Positions 56,461 to 64,000 of a DNA stretch of 64,000 nucleotides are shown one piece after another. The notes under the pieces were generated by a model. The model did not search any database. It had not been told where the DNA came from and worked only from the letters and a program-made list of their open reading frames with translations. Location of the stretch: positions 5,146,001 to 5,210,000 of the forward strand of contig NZ_CP109460.1 of the NCBI RefSeq assembly GCF_036227565.1, written 5' to 3'. The stretch is from Streptomyces sp. NBC_01454 (GTDB taxonomy: Bacteria; Actinomycetota; Actinomycetes; Streptomycetales; Streptomycetaceae). Each line of letters begins with the position of its first letter. The first letter of the stretch is position 1. Position numbers and translations under genes: made by a program.

Positions 56461-57999
56461 TCAGAACCGCGGTTCCGCCGTCTGGGCCGTGATGAGTTCG
56501 ACGGCTTCTTCCTTGGTGGCCACCGAGGGTGGGGAGCCGTCGAGGGGCTGTTGGGCGGTCTCCTTCATGCAGGCGACGGCGATGACGCCCACGAGGGCGG
56601 CGCCCATCGTGTAGTAGGCGGGCACCATGGCGTTCTCGTGGAAGACGTCCATGAGGGCGGTGATCACCAGGGGGGTGGTGCCGCCGAAGAGGGAGACGGC
56701 CAGGTTGTAGCCGATGGACAGGGACCCGTAGCGGACGTGGGTGGGGAAGAGGGCCGGGAGGGCGGCGGACATGGTGCCCAGGAGGCAGACCAGGGAGAGC
56801 CCCAGGAGTGCCATGCCGCCGATGACGGCGGGGATGCTGCCCTGCTTGACCAGGAGGAAGGCCGGGATCGCCAGGACGAAGAAGCCGAGCATGCCGGCCA
56901 TCAGCAGGGGCTTGCGGCCGTAGCGGTCGTTGAGCTTGCCGACGGTGCTGATGACGCACATCAGGGCGACCATGGTGCCCAGGAGGATCAGCAGGCCGTG
57001 GGACTCCTCGTAGTGGAGGGTGTCCGTCAGGTAGGTCGGCATGTACGACAGCAGCATGTAGTCGGTGATGTTGTAGGCGCCGACCAGGGCGATGCAGAGG
57101 ATCAGGGTGGGCCACTGCTGGGCGAAGATCTCGCTGATCTTCTTCTTCGGGGCGTTCTCGGAGAGATGGGAGAACTCGGCCTCGGCCTCGACGACGGAGC
57201 CGGAGGCGCTGTGGGTGTGCGCGGCCTCGAACTTCTGGAACGCGGGGGTCTCGTCGAGCCTGACCCGGAGGTAGAGGCCCACCAGGCCGAGCGGACCGGC
57301 GATCAGGAAGGGCAGCCGCCAGCCCCACTGGAGCATGGCGTCGTCGCCGAGGGTGGTGTTGAGCAGCAGCACGATGCCGGCGGCGCCGGTGTAGCCGATG
57401 AGGGTGCCCATCTCCAGGAAGCTGCCGAAGTAGCCGCGCTTCTTGTCGGGGGCGTACTCGGCGATGAAGGTGGAGGCGCCGCCGTATTCACCGCCGGTGG
57501 AGAAGCCCTGGACGAGGCGGAAGAGGATGAGCAGGGCGGGGGACCAGAAGCCGATGGTGGCGTAGGACGGGATCAGTCCGATGCACAGGGTGCCCAGCGC
57601 CATCATGATCATGGTGAGGGCGAGGACCTTCTTGCGGCCGATGCGGTCGCCGAGGGGGCCGAAGTAGGCGCCGCCGAGGGGGCGTACGAGGAAGGCCACG
57701 GCGAAGGTCGCGAAGGACGACAGCAGGCTGGTGGTGTCGCTGCCGCCGGGGAAGAAGACCTTGCCGATGGTGACCGCGAGATAGCTGTAGATCCCGAAGT
57801 CGAACCATTCCATGGCGTTGCCGAGCGCGGCCGCCTTCACGGCGCGCCGGACGACGCGTTCGTCGGTGACGGTGATGTCGGTGCGCCGCAGCCTGGGGTT
57901 CTTGCGCCGGGCGACGGCACGGAAGAGCACCCGGTGGCGCTTGAGCGCTTCCCGGTCCTGGGCGGGAGCGGCGTCGGCTTCGGTGCTGCCGGTCGGCAC
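56461..57999 (-). CDS. MFS transporter, metabolite:H+ symporter (MHS/ProP-like) family
   Basis: 512 residues. After a ~65-residue N-terminal tail, membrane segments begin with AALGNAMEWFDFGIYSYLAVT, the MHS hallmark. The MFS motif is FGPLGDRIGRKKVLALTMIM, followed by FSTGGEYGGASTFIAEYAPD. Relatives take up proline/betaine, alpha-ketoglutarate, citrate or shikimate; the substrate is open. GTG 57999 is chosen for GAGAGG 8 bases upstream; the frame continues open beyond but without a better site. Ends in an acidic/hydrophilic tail. Confidence 0.88.
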   Translation of the reverse strand: MPTGSTEADAAPAQDREALKRHRVLFRAVARRKNPRLRRTDITVTDERVVRRAVKAAALGNAMEWFDFGIYSYLAVTIGKVFFPGGSDTTSLLSSFATFAVAFLVRPLGGAYFGPLGDRIGRKKVLALTMIMMALGTLCIGLIPSYATIGFWSPALLILFRLVQGFSTGGEYGGASTFIAEYAPDKKRGYFGSFLEMGTLIGYTGAAGIVLLLNTTLGDDAMLQWGWRLPFLIAGPLGLVGLYLRVRLDETPAFQKFEAAHTHSASGSVVEAEAEFSHLSENAPKKKISEIFAQQWPTLILCIALVGAYNITDYMLLSYMPTYLTDTLHYEESHGLLILLGTMVALMCVISTVGKLNDRYGRKPLLMAGMLGFFVLAIPAFLLVKQGSIPAVIGGMALLGLSLVCLLGTMSAALPALFPTHVRYGSLSIGYNLAVSLFGGTTPLVITALMDVFHENAMVPAYYTMGAALVGVIAVACMKETAQQPLDGSPPSVATKEEAVELITAQTAEPRF

Positions 58000-58339
58000 G
58001 AGGCAGTCCTCTCGGTCTGACAGCGCGCGGATGCGCGCGGGATACGACAGGTGCGCCTGCGCAATCGCGCGCGGATCAAACCACTGTGTTGTCACGAAGC
58101 GATAAACGTCACGCGCGGCTGCGCCGTACGGAGCAGCGGGGCGTGAGGTGGGCAGTGCCATGGCGGGGACACGCCAGGGGTGGCGCAGGGCTTGTTACAG
58201 GACTGGTACACACCCGCGCGGTCACCGCCGTGTGCGGGCAACCAGCCTGTGTCCGGGGGACGAAAGAGTGGCAGCGCCGGGCTCGGCAGTCGTGTTTGCT
58301 GGTGGGGGTACGGGGCCTGGTCCTCGGGAGGAGAACGTG
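58000..58339. promoter_or_regulatory. Divergent promoter region permease / secreted protein-kinase operon
   Basis: 340 bp between the divergent start codons. No gene seen. AT-richer patch near 58190-58215 may be a promoter; no clear operator. Confidence 0.35.
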
Positions 58340-58846
58340 ATGACGGACCGCGGAGGGTCCCGGTGGGGTCGGGGACGTGTGGCGCTGGTGGCCTTTGCCG
58401 TGGTGACGGCGCTGGCGGCCGGCGGGGTGTGGCTCGCCCAGACCTCGGACCGGGCGTCGGCGGTGGACGCCGCACCCAAGACGTCCGCGGTGCAGGACGT
58501 GAAGGAGGACGGCCAGCCGTCGCAGGGGCTGCCGGTGGTGCGTGACTGCGGGATCGGCGCTCCCGAGATCAAGCCGCGGGTGATTACGCTGACCTGCTCG
58601 GACGTCGGGATGGTGGCGACCGGGATCAAGTGGAAGAAATACGGCGCGAAGGATGCGTTGGGGGTCGGTGTGGTGCAGGTGGAGAAGACCGCGGCGGGCG
58701 GGGGGACGGATGCCGGATTCCCGGCGACCTTCCGTCTCTACGGGCCCAAGCCGGTCCACGGTGGGCTGGCCTTCACCGGCCTGGAGGTGACGTACGAGGG
58801 CTCGACGCCGCTCGGGGACACGACGGAGATGTACAACCTCGCGTGA
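58340..58846 (+). CDS. Secreted or membrane-anchored small protein coupled to a histidine kinase
   Basis: 168 residues. Basic N-terminus then one hydrophobic segment (VALVAFAVVTALAAGGVWLA), so it is exported or anchored. The outer domain has two Cys in RDCGIGAPEIKPRVITLTCS, a pattern seen in many small secreted streptomycete proteins, and a beta-rich end (VHGGLAFTGLEVTYEGS). ATG 58340 has GGGAGGAG upstream. TGATG overlap with the kinase gene: perhaps a sensory partner or accessory of the kinase (inference). Confidence 0.75.
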   Translation: MTDRGGSRWGRGRVALVAFAVVTALAAGGVWLAQTSDRASAVDAAPKTSAVQDVKEDGQPSQGLPVVRDCGIGAPEIKPRVITLTCSDVGMVATGIKWKKYGAKDALGVGVVQVEKTAAGGGTDAGFPATFRLYGPKPVHGGLAFTGLEVTYEGSTPLGDTTEMYNLA

Positions 58847-60120
58847 TGGGCATTCGAGGCCGGATCGCCCTGGCCATTTCCTGTATGACGGCACTGGCCG
58901 TGGTGGTGCTCGGGTTCGCCGTGCACCACATAGCGGATGCGGAGCGGGAGCGGTCGGCGCGGGCGTATCAGGACGACCGGCTCAGTTCCGCGCTGCAGAT
59001 CTTCGAGCGGGACGGCACGCTGGCGCTGGGCGCGCAGCTGGACGACGGGGCGCTGCCGTCGCCGTTGCGTGACGCGGTGTTCAAGCGGCGGTCGGGGACG
59101 TATGTCAGCGGCGGTGAGGACCCGCGGGTGTGGGCGGCGACGGGGGTCGGTGACGGCGGCGGGAGCACCCCGATGCGGTCGCTGTCGGTGTCGGCGCCGT
59201 ATCCGGACGACGATCCGGCGCAGTTGGCGCTGGACCGGGCGCTGCTGATCGCGGGGTGCGGCACGGTCGTGCTGATGGCGGTGGTGTCGTGGTTCGTGTC
59301 GCAGCGGCTGTCGCGGCGGCTGCGGCTGAGTGCGGCGGCGGCGCGGCGGATCGCGGCGGGGGAGGCGCCGGACGCGGACGCGCTGGACAGTCACGGTCGC
59401 GACGAGGTGGCCGAGTTGGGCCGCAGCGTGCACCACATGGCGATGTCGCTGGCGGCCCAGGCGCAGGCGGAGCGGGAGTTCACCGCGGATGTGGCGCACG
59501 AGCTGCGCACGCCGGTGGCCGGGCTGGTGGCGGCGGCGGAGTTGCTGCCGCAGCCGCGGGCGGTGGAGCTGGTGCGGGACCGGGCGCAGGCGATGCGGCG
59601 GCTGGTGGAGGATCTGCTGGAGGTGTCCCGGCTGGACGCGGGGGTGGAGCGGGCGGATCTGGACGCCTGTGAGCTGCCGTCGCTGGTGCGCGGGATCGTG
59701 AAGCGGGCGGCGCGGCAGCGCGGGGTCGACGAGGTGTCGGTGACCGTGGAGGGTGAGCCGCGGATCGTGGAGACGGACCGGCGCCGGGTGGAGCGGGTGC
59801 TGGTGAATCTGCTGGCGAACGCGGCCAAGCACGGCAAGCCGCCGATCGAGGTGGTGGTGGCCGGTGCGCGGATCGTGGTGCGCGATCACGGTCCGGGCTA
59901 TCCGGCGGAGCTGTGCGTGGAGGGGCCGCGGCGGTTCCGTACGGCGGCGCCGGAGCGCGGGACGGGGCACGGTCTGGGGCTGACCATCGCGGCCGGGCAG
60001 GCGGAAGTGCTGGGCGCGCGGCTGGACTTCGGCGCCGCCGCGGAGGGCGGCGCCGAGGCCGTGCTGGAGCTGCCCGAGCGGGCGGGCCGGGTGTGCACGA
60101 CCGATCCGGGCGGCGGGTGA
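58846..60120 (+). CDS. Orphan sensor histidine kinase
   Basis: 424 residues. Two membrane segments (about 8-28 and 135-155) flank an outer sensor domain of about 100 residues. A HAMP region follows; the H box is EFTADVAHELRTPVAGL with phospho-accepting H218, the N box VLVNLLANAAKHG, and G boxes VRDHGPGYPAE and GTGHGLGLTIAAGQ. No response regulator gene is adjacent on either side, so its partner is elsewhere. The ATPase domain lacks the usual length between N and G1 boxes, a compact type. Confidence 0.88.
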   Translation: MGIRGRIALAISCMTALAVVVLGFAVHHIADAERERSARAYQDDRLSSALQIFERDGTLALGAQLDDGALPSPLRDAVFKRRSGTYVSGGEDPRVWAATGVGDGGGSTPMRSLSVSAPYPDDDPAQLALDRALLIAGCGTVVLMAVVSWFVSQRLSRRLRLSAAAARRIAAGEAPDADALDSHGRDEVAELGRSVHHMAMSLAAQAQAEREFTADVAHELRTPVAGLVAAAELLPQPRAVELVRDRAQAMRRLVEDLLEVSRLDAGVERADLDACELPSLVRGIVKRAARQRGVDEVSVTVEGEPRIVETDRRRVERVLVNLLANAAKHGKPPIEVVVAGARIVVRDHGPGYPAELCVEGPRRFRTAAPERGTGHGLGLTIAAGQAEVLGARLDFGAAAEGGAEAVLELPERAGRVCTTDPGGG

Positions 60121-60147
60121 GCGGCCCGGCCGGTCGTGCGGGGGGCC

Positions 60148-60615
60148 TTACAGTCCCAGGTCCTTGATGATCTTGGCGACATGGCCGGTGGCCTTGACGT
60201 TGTACAGGGCGCGCTCGACCTTGCCGTCCTCGTCGAGGATGACGGTGGAGCGGATGACGCCGGTGACGGTCTTGCCGTAGAGCTTCTTCTCGCCGAAGGC
60301 GCCGTAGGCCGTCAGGACGGACTTGTCCGGGTCGCCGAGCAGGGTGACCTTCAGGTCCTCCTTCTCGCGGAACTTGGCGAGCTTCTCCGGCTTGTCGGGG
60401 GAGATGCCGATGACGTCGTAGCCGTGGCCGGCGAGGAAGTCGAGGTTGTCGGTGAAGTCGCAGGCCTGCTTGGTGCAGCCGGGGGTCAGGGCGGCCGGGT
60501 AGAAGTACACGATGACCTTGCGGCCCCGGCGGTCGGCGAGCGAGACCTGCCGGCCGTCCGCGTCGGGGAGGGTGAAGGCGGGGGCGGTGTCGCCGGGCTG
60601 GAGTCGCTCGCTCAT
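60148..60615 (-). CDS. bcp: Thiol peroxidase, BCP/PrxQ family
   Basis: 155 residues. Reduces hydroperoxides using thioredoxin. Peroxidatic Cys is in PAALTPGCTKQACDF, with the resolving Cys five residues later (atypical 2-Cys PrxQ). Begins MSERLQPGDTAPAFTLPDADG; ends with the conserved ...VERALYNVKATGHVAKIIKDL. ATG 60615 has GGAG upstream. Convergent with the kinase gene. Confidence 0.95.
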   Translation of the reverse strand: MSERLQPGDTAPAFTLPDADGRQVSLADRRGRKVIVYFYPAALTPGCTKQACDFTDNLDFLAGHGYDVIGISPDKPEKLAKFREKEDLKVTLLGDPDKSVLTAYGAFGEKKLYGKTVTGVIRSTVILDEDGKVERALYNVKATGHVAKIIKDLGL

Positions 60616-60842
60616 GTCTCTCCTCAGGCATGGATCCGTACGCTCCGACATTAGCCAGCCCCGCCGGACGGTGCGGGCCCGGGAGTCCGGGCGGCGCGAA
60701 ACGGGGGTGCTGTGGGGCGCGCGGGGGTGTGAGCTGACAGACTGTCCCTCACGAATCGGGCAGTCAGCCAGGTGGCCGGTTCCGTACGGGGCCCAGTGTC
60801 CGGCCCCCGTACGCATCGGCGCGAGACGACGGAGGCAGCGCG

Positions 60843-61160
60843 GTGGCGGAAGCCAGGACCCCGGCGCAGATCGAGGCGGACATCGTCCGCAGGCGGCAGG
60901 AGCTCGCCGTCACGCTCGACGAGATCGGTGTGCGGCTGCACCCGAAGACGATCATCGGCGATGCGAAGGCGAGTGCCGCGGCCGCCGTGGACCGTACGGC
61001 GGGGCGGGCGTATGTGGCCGCCAACCGGGCGGTGTCGGACGTGCGGGCGCAGCTGGTGTCGGAGGACGGGACGCCGCGGCTGGAGCGGATCGTTCCGGTG
61101 GCGGTAATCGGGGTGGCTCTGGTCGGCCTGCTGACCCTGCGCACCCGGCGGCGCCGCTGA
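60843..61160 (+). CDS. DUF3618 family membrane-associated protein
   Basis: 105 residues. Begins with the DUF3618 signature ARTPAQIEADIVRRRQELAV and TLDEIGVRLHPKTI, followed by an Ala-rich helix and a C-terminal hydrophobic segment (RIVPVAVIGVALVGLLTL) and RTRRRR anchor. GTG 60843. Actinobacterial family with no assigned role; usually near bcp in streptomycetes (memory). Confidence 0.85.
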   Translation: MAEARTPAQIEADIVRRRQELAVTLDEIGVRLHPKTIIGDAKASAAAAVDRTAGRAYVAANRAVSDVRAQLVSEDGTPRLERIVPVAVIGVALVGLLTLRTRRRR

Positions 61161-61281
61161 GACGTGTCCTGGGCCGTGTCCCGCCCGGGGCCCGCCCGGG
61201 GCCCGTCCGGCAGGAGCCGGCCGCAGCGCCTGTGGCGCCCGCGGTGCGGGCCGGGCCGCGCCGGACAGGTACGGTCATGCC

Positions 61282-61632
61282 GTGAGCCCGAATAACACCA
61301 AGGACACCCACGACAAGCTGCCGATCCGGATGCTGCACGACCGCGTGCTGGTCCGGACGGACATCCCCGAGGGCGAGCGCCGCTCGTCGGGGGGCATCGT
61401 CATTCCCGCGACCGCGGCGGTCGGCCGTCGCCTGGCCTGGGCCGAGGTGGTCGCGGTCGGGCAGAACGTGCGGACCGTCGAGGTGGGCGACCGGGTGCTG
61501 TACGACCCGGAGGACCGGGCCGAGGTCGAGGTGCGCGGCGTGGCGTATGTGCTGATGCGCGAGCGCGATCTGCACGCGGTGGCGGCGGAGCGCCTGGAGG
61601 GCGCGGAGGACGCGACCGGACTGTATCTGTGA
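61282..61632 (+). CDS. GroES-like co-chaperonin domain protein
   Basis: 116 residues. LPIRMLHDRVLVRTDIPEGE, SSGGIVIPATAAVG, GQNVRTVEVGDRVLYDPED and VLMRERDLHAV correspond to the GroES fold, but the mobile-loop and roof sequences differ from true GroES and no groEL lies near. A stand-alone paralogue, role unknown. GTG 61282. Its stop codon is the first of a 14-bp tandem repeat. Confidence 0.85.
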   Translation: MSPNNTKDTHDKLPIRMLHDRVLVRTDIPEGERRSSGGIVIPATAAVGRRLAWAEVVAVGQNVRTVEVGDRVLYDPEDRAEVEVRGVAYVLMRERDLHAVAAERLEGAEDATGLYL

Positions 61633-61682
61633 CTCCCGAGCTGTGACTCCCGAGCTGTGACTCCCGGGCTGTGACTCCCGCG
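61627..61682 (+). repeat. 14-bp tandem repeat, 4 copies, across the stop codon of the GroES-like gene
   Basis: CTGTGACTCCCGAG (61627-61640) repeated exactly once more, then two copies with one or two changes at their ends. The first TGA is the stop codon at 61630-61632; each copy repeats the Leu-stop codons. Confidence 0.95.
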
Positions 61683-61751
61683 GCGTCCGGCGTACGGCCC
61701 CTGACCCGGGCCGATGCCCGTCGCGCCGGTCCTTGCTAGCCTCGGGACGTA

Positions 61752-61791
61752 CCCGACGAGACGCGCCGTACCGGGCAGGACAAGACGACGC
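61752..61791 (+). ncRNA. Guanidine-III (ykkC-III) riboswitch
   Basis: 40 nt with CCCGACGAG, GCGCCGTACCGGG and CAGGACAAGACGACGC. These match, block by block, the guanidine-III aptamer (I recall the Thermobifida fusca version, with ACGAGG..GCGCCGUACCC..CAGGACAAGACGGCGC). P1 is CCCG/CGGG and the pseudoknot is GCGCCGT with ACGACGC, with one C.A mismatch. It lies 35 bases before the start codon of the SugE-type guanidinium exporter, whose RBS (CACGGAGG) it could cover. Guanidine binding should turn translation on. Confidence 0.85.
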
Positions 61792-61826
61792 ACCCCTGTT
61801 GAAGCTCTTTTCACGGAGGTGCCGTC

Positions 61827-62147
61827 ATGGCATGGATCCTGCTCCTGGCCGCCGGTCTGCTGGAGGTCGGCTGGTCGGTCGGCATGAAGTTCACCGACGG
61901 CTTCACCCGGCTGTGGCCCAGTGTGTTCACCGGCGCGGGCATCGTCGCCAGCATGCTGCTGCTCTCGTACGCGGCCCGGACCCTGCCGATCGGTACCGCC
62001 TACGGCGTGTGGGTCGGCATCGGGGCGGCCGGTGCGGCGGTGGCCGGGATGGTGCTGCTCGGCGAGCCGGCCACCGCGGCCCGGATCTTCTTCATCGGTC
62101 TGCTGCTGGTGGCGGTCGTCGGGCTGAAGGCGACGTCGGGGCACTGA
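61827..62147 (+). CDS. sugE: SMR-family guanidinium exporter (Gdx/SugE)
   Basis: 106 residues, four membrane helices. The signature AWILLLAAGLLEVGWSVGMK, FTDGFTRLWPS and TLPIGTAYGVWVGIGAAGA, plus the central membrane Glu in LLEVGW, identify the SugE/Gdx branch rather than EmrE/QacE drug exporters. Exports guanidinium ion in exchange for protons as an antiparallel dimer. The upstream guanidine riboswitch supports this. ATG 61827 with CACGGAGG. Confidence 0.92.
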   Translation: MAWILLLAAGLLEVGWSVGMKFTDGFTRLWPSVFTGAGIVASMLLLSYAARTLPIGTAYGVWVGIGAAGAAVAGMVLLGEPATAARIFFIGLLLVAVVGLKATSGH

Positions 62148-62188
62148 CGGCGGAGCCGTACCGGTGACGGGCGGACACCTCCGGCCGG

Positions 62189-64000
62189 CTAGCCGCCCCA
62201 CTCCGTCGGCAGGCGCTGGTCCAGGTCATAGGCCTGCGGGGCCACCGTCGGGAAGTCGTTCGTGGGTTCCGTGGTCGGGGTGGGCTCGGCCGGCCCCGTG
62301 GGGGTGGGGGGGCCGGCGGTGGGCCGGGTCGGGGCGCCGGTGGGCGGTGCGGGGAGGGTGGCGGAGTCGCTCGGGCCGGTGGACGGCGAGTCCGACGTGC
62401 CGGGCGAGGCGGAGTCGCTGGTGGAGGGCTCCGGGGACGCCGACTCGGCGCCCTTCTCCAGCTGGAGGTCGAAGTCGCGGACGGGCTGCCCGTGCAGCGC
62501 GGCCGCGGTGTAGTCGGCCCAGATCTGGGCGGGGTAGTCGCCGCCGTTGACCCGCGACAGGCCCCCCGCGCCGTACAGGGGCTCCTGCGCGGCGCTCTCC
62601 GGGTTCTGGCCGAGGACGGCGACGACGGTGGCGAGGTCGGGGGTGTAGCCCGCGAACCAGGCGGCCTTGTCGTCCTCCGCGGTGCCGGTCTTGCCGGCCG
62701 CGGGGCGTCCGGCGCCCTGGGCGGCGGTGCCGGTGCCGCCGTCGACGACGCCGCGCAGGATCGAGGTGGTGGTGTCGGCGGCCGTGCGCGGGACGGCGGT
62801 GGCCTCCTCGCGCTCCGGCAGCTCGAGGTCCTCCTCGTTCTTGGTGACCTTGTCGACGAGGGTGTACGGCCGGTGGGTGCCGTGGTGGGCGAGGGTGGCG
62901 TAGACCTGGGTCATGGCCAGCACGCTGGGGGTGGCGGTGCCCAGGGAGATGGCGCCCTGGGACGCGGCGAGGCTCGGGGTGTCGGCGGGGATGCCCAGGC
63001 TGACGGCGGTGGCCTTGACCTTGCCGGGGCCGACGTCGATGCCCATCTGGGCGTAGACGGCGTTGACGGACTTGTCGGTGGCCTCGGTAACGGTGATCGG
63101 GCCGTAGGAGCGGTCGTCCTCGTTGCCGGGGGCGAAGCCGGTGGGGCGGCCATGACTGACCGTCATGCGTTTGTTGGTGCCGTCGTAGACGGTGTGGGGG
63201 GTGATCGGGGCGCCGTCCTGGGTGGTGGAGTCGTTCTGCACGGCGGAGGCGAAGACGATCGGCTTGAAGGTGGAGCCGACCTGGTAGTCGCTGCGGGTGG
63301 CGCCGTTGACGTACTGCTGGGCGTAGTCGATGCCGCCGTAGAGGGCGACGACCCGGCCGGTCGCGGGGTCGATGGAGGCGCCGCCGGCCCGGACGGAGCG
63401 GTCGACCTTCCGGGAGTCGTCGAGCCGGTCCATCACCCGGGTGTTGACCGCCTTGACGAAGGCGTTCTGGCGCTTGCGGCTGATGGTGGTGGTGATGCGG
63501 TAGCCGCCGCCCCGCAGGGTGTCCTCCTCGAGGATCTGGTGGTCGGTGAGGTAGTCCTTGACGGCCTCGACGAGGTAGCCGCGCTGGCCGGTGAGTCCGG
63601 GGGAGGCCTTCGCGGGCTTCGGTTCGGGGAAGCGCAGCGCGGCCCGCTCGGCGGGGCCGAGCCACTTCTTGGTCACCATGCCGTCCACGACGTAGTTCCA
63701 GCGCGCCAGCGCCCGCGGGCGGTTGCCGGGGTGGGCGGTGATGTCGTAGGCGCTGGGGGCGTTGAGGAGGGTGGCGAGGTAGGCGCCCTGGGCGGTGGTC
63801 AGCGCCTCGGCGTCGCGGCCGTAGTAGGACTGGGCGGCGGCCTGGATGCCGTAGGCATTGCGGCCGTAGTAGCTGGAGTTGAGGTAGCCCTCCAGGATGT
63901 TGTCCTTGCTCACCTCGCGGTCCAGCTTGATGGCGATGAAGAACTCCTTGGCCTTGCGGGTGACGGTCTGTTCCTGGCCGAGGTAGTAGTTCTTCACGTA
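62189..64000 (-). CDS. Class A penicillin-binding protein (transglycosylase/transpeptidase), N-terminus outside window
   Basis: At least 603 residues; the frame runs off the right end. The part seen begins inside the GT51 transglycosylase domain (TVTRKAKEFFIAIKLDREVS, DNILEGYLNSSYYGRNAYGI). The transpeptidase domain has the serine motif GSTFKPIVF (SxxK), SVN and KTGTA. The tail after about 60 residues past KTGTA is Pro/Thr/Ser/Ala-rich low complexity (many PTPT, SDSAS). Builds and cross-links glycan strands at the outer membrane face. One of several such proteins in streptomycetes. Confidence 0.93.
   Translation of the reverse strand, partial: YVKNYYLGQEQTVTRKAKEFFIAIKLDREVSKDNILEGYLNSSYYGRNAYGIQAAAQSYYGRDAEALTTAQGAYLATLLNAPSAYDITAHPGNRPRALARWNYVVDGMVTKKWLGPAERAALRFPEPKPAKASPGLTGQRGYLVEAVKDYLTDHQILEEDTLRGGGYRITTTISRKRQNAFVKAVNTRVMDRLDDSRKVDRSVRAGGASIDPATGRVVALYGGIDYAQQYVNGATRSDYQVGSTFKPIVFASAVQNDSTTQDGAPITPHTVYDGTNKRMTVSHGRPTGFAPGNEDDRSYGPITVTEATDKSVNAVYAQMGIDVGPGKVKATAVSLGIPADTPSLAASQGAISLGTATPSVLAMTQVYATLAHHGTHRPYTLVDKVTKNEEDLELPEREEATAVPRTAADTTTSILRGVVDGGTGTAAQGAGRPAAGKTGTAEDDKAAWFAGYTPDLATVVAVLGQNPESAAQEPLYGAGGLSRVNGGDYPAQIWADYTAAALHGQPVRDFDLQLEKGAESASPEPSTSDSASPGTSDSPSTGPSDSATLPAPPTGAPTRPTAGPPTPTGPAEPTPTTEPTNDFPTVAPQAYDLDQRLPTEWGG

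Overview
The window is about 64 kb of very GC-rich DNA (third codon positions almost all G or C, frequent GTG starts, many ATGA/GTGA start-stop overlaps). It carries genes typical of the Streptomyces chromosomal core: an SsgA-like sporulation protein, HpdA/HpdR/HppD tyrosine catabolism, DasR-type operators before N-acetylglucosamine PTS genes, and a Mec-CysO-CysM cysteine pathway. Gene order from murA/hup at the left to a class A penicillin-binding protein at the right resembles my memory of the S. coelicolor SCO2951-to-SCO2897 interval. That comparison is from memory and was not computed.

Left part (1-17,400). The end of a malic enzyme, HU protein, murA, a YqgE protein, small conserved proteins and a GH20 hexosaminidase come first. 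A molybdenum hydroxylase operon follows: FAD subunit, a 2Fe-2S subunit with a ~490-residue disordered N-terminus, and a molybdopterin subunit. A 104-bp hairpin-rich element sits between its first two large genes and preserves the ATGA coupling on both sides. Next is an unusual translationally coupled pair: a large P-loop ATPase and a membrane-anchored periplasmic-binding-protein homologue.

Middle (17,400-43,800). tRNA-Cys, an alpha/beta hydrolase, an MFS exporter, a DEAD/DEAH helicase and the IclR regulator (probable hpdR) are followed by a Lon-like protease and a four-gene OpuC-type compatible-solute ABC transporter. Then come hpdA/hppD in divergent arrangement, a GlcD-type FAD oxidase, a flavin disulfide reductase relative, ssgG, two RDD membrane proteins, a secreted M6 protease, niacin salvage (pncA, pncB) and clpS-DUF2017.

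Right part (43,800-64,000). An amino acid permease precedes the sulfur cluster mec / cysteine-rich leader peptide / cysO / cysM, in which the CysO Gly-Gly is masked by a C-terminal tail that the JAMM protease Mec presumably removes. A metallo-beta-lactamase-fold protein and the GlcNAc PTS genes nagE2, nagE1 and nagF follow, with DasR-like sites, then rph, a lipoprotein with a damaged start, and rdgB. A tRNA of class I shape with a Leu UAG anticodon marks the start of a likely accessory insert (54.8-60.1 kb) with two coupled HNH endonucleases built from repeated ~50-residue modules, an MHS-family permease, and a secreted-protein/orphan-histidine-kinase pair. Core genes then resume: bcp, DUF3618, a GroES-like protein, a guanidine-III riboswitch with its Gdx/SugE exporter, and the penicillin-binding protein running off the end.

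The best candidates for something undescribed are the ATPase/binding-protein pair (13.8-17.4 kb), the molybdenum hydroxylase with repeated TGxW motifs and no evident catalytic Glu, the coupled modular HNH pair beside the tRNA, and the hairpin-rich mini-ORF element. Several short tandem repeats lie across stop codons or between genes, which suggests recent slippage.
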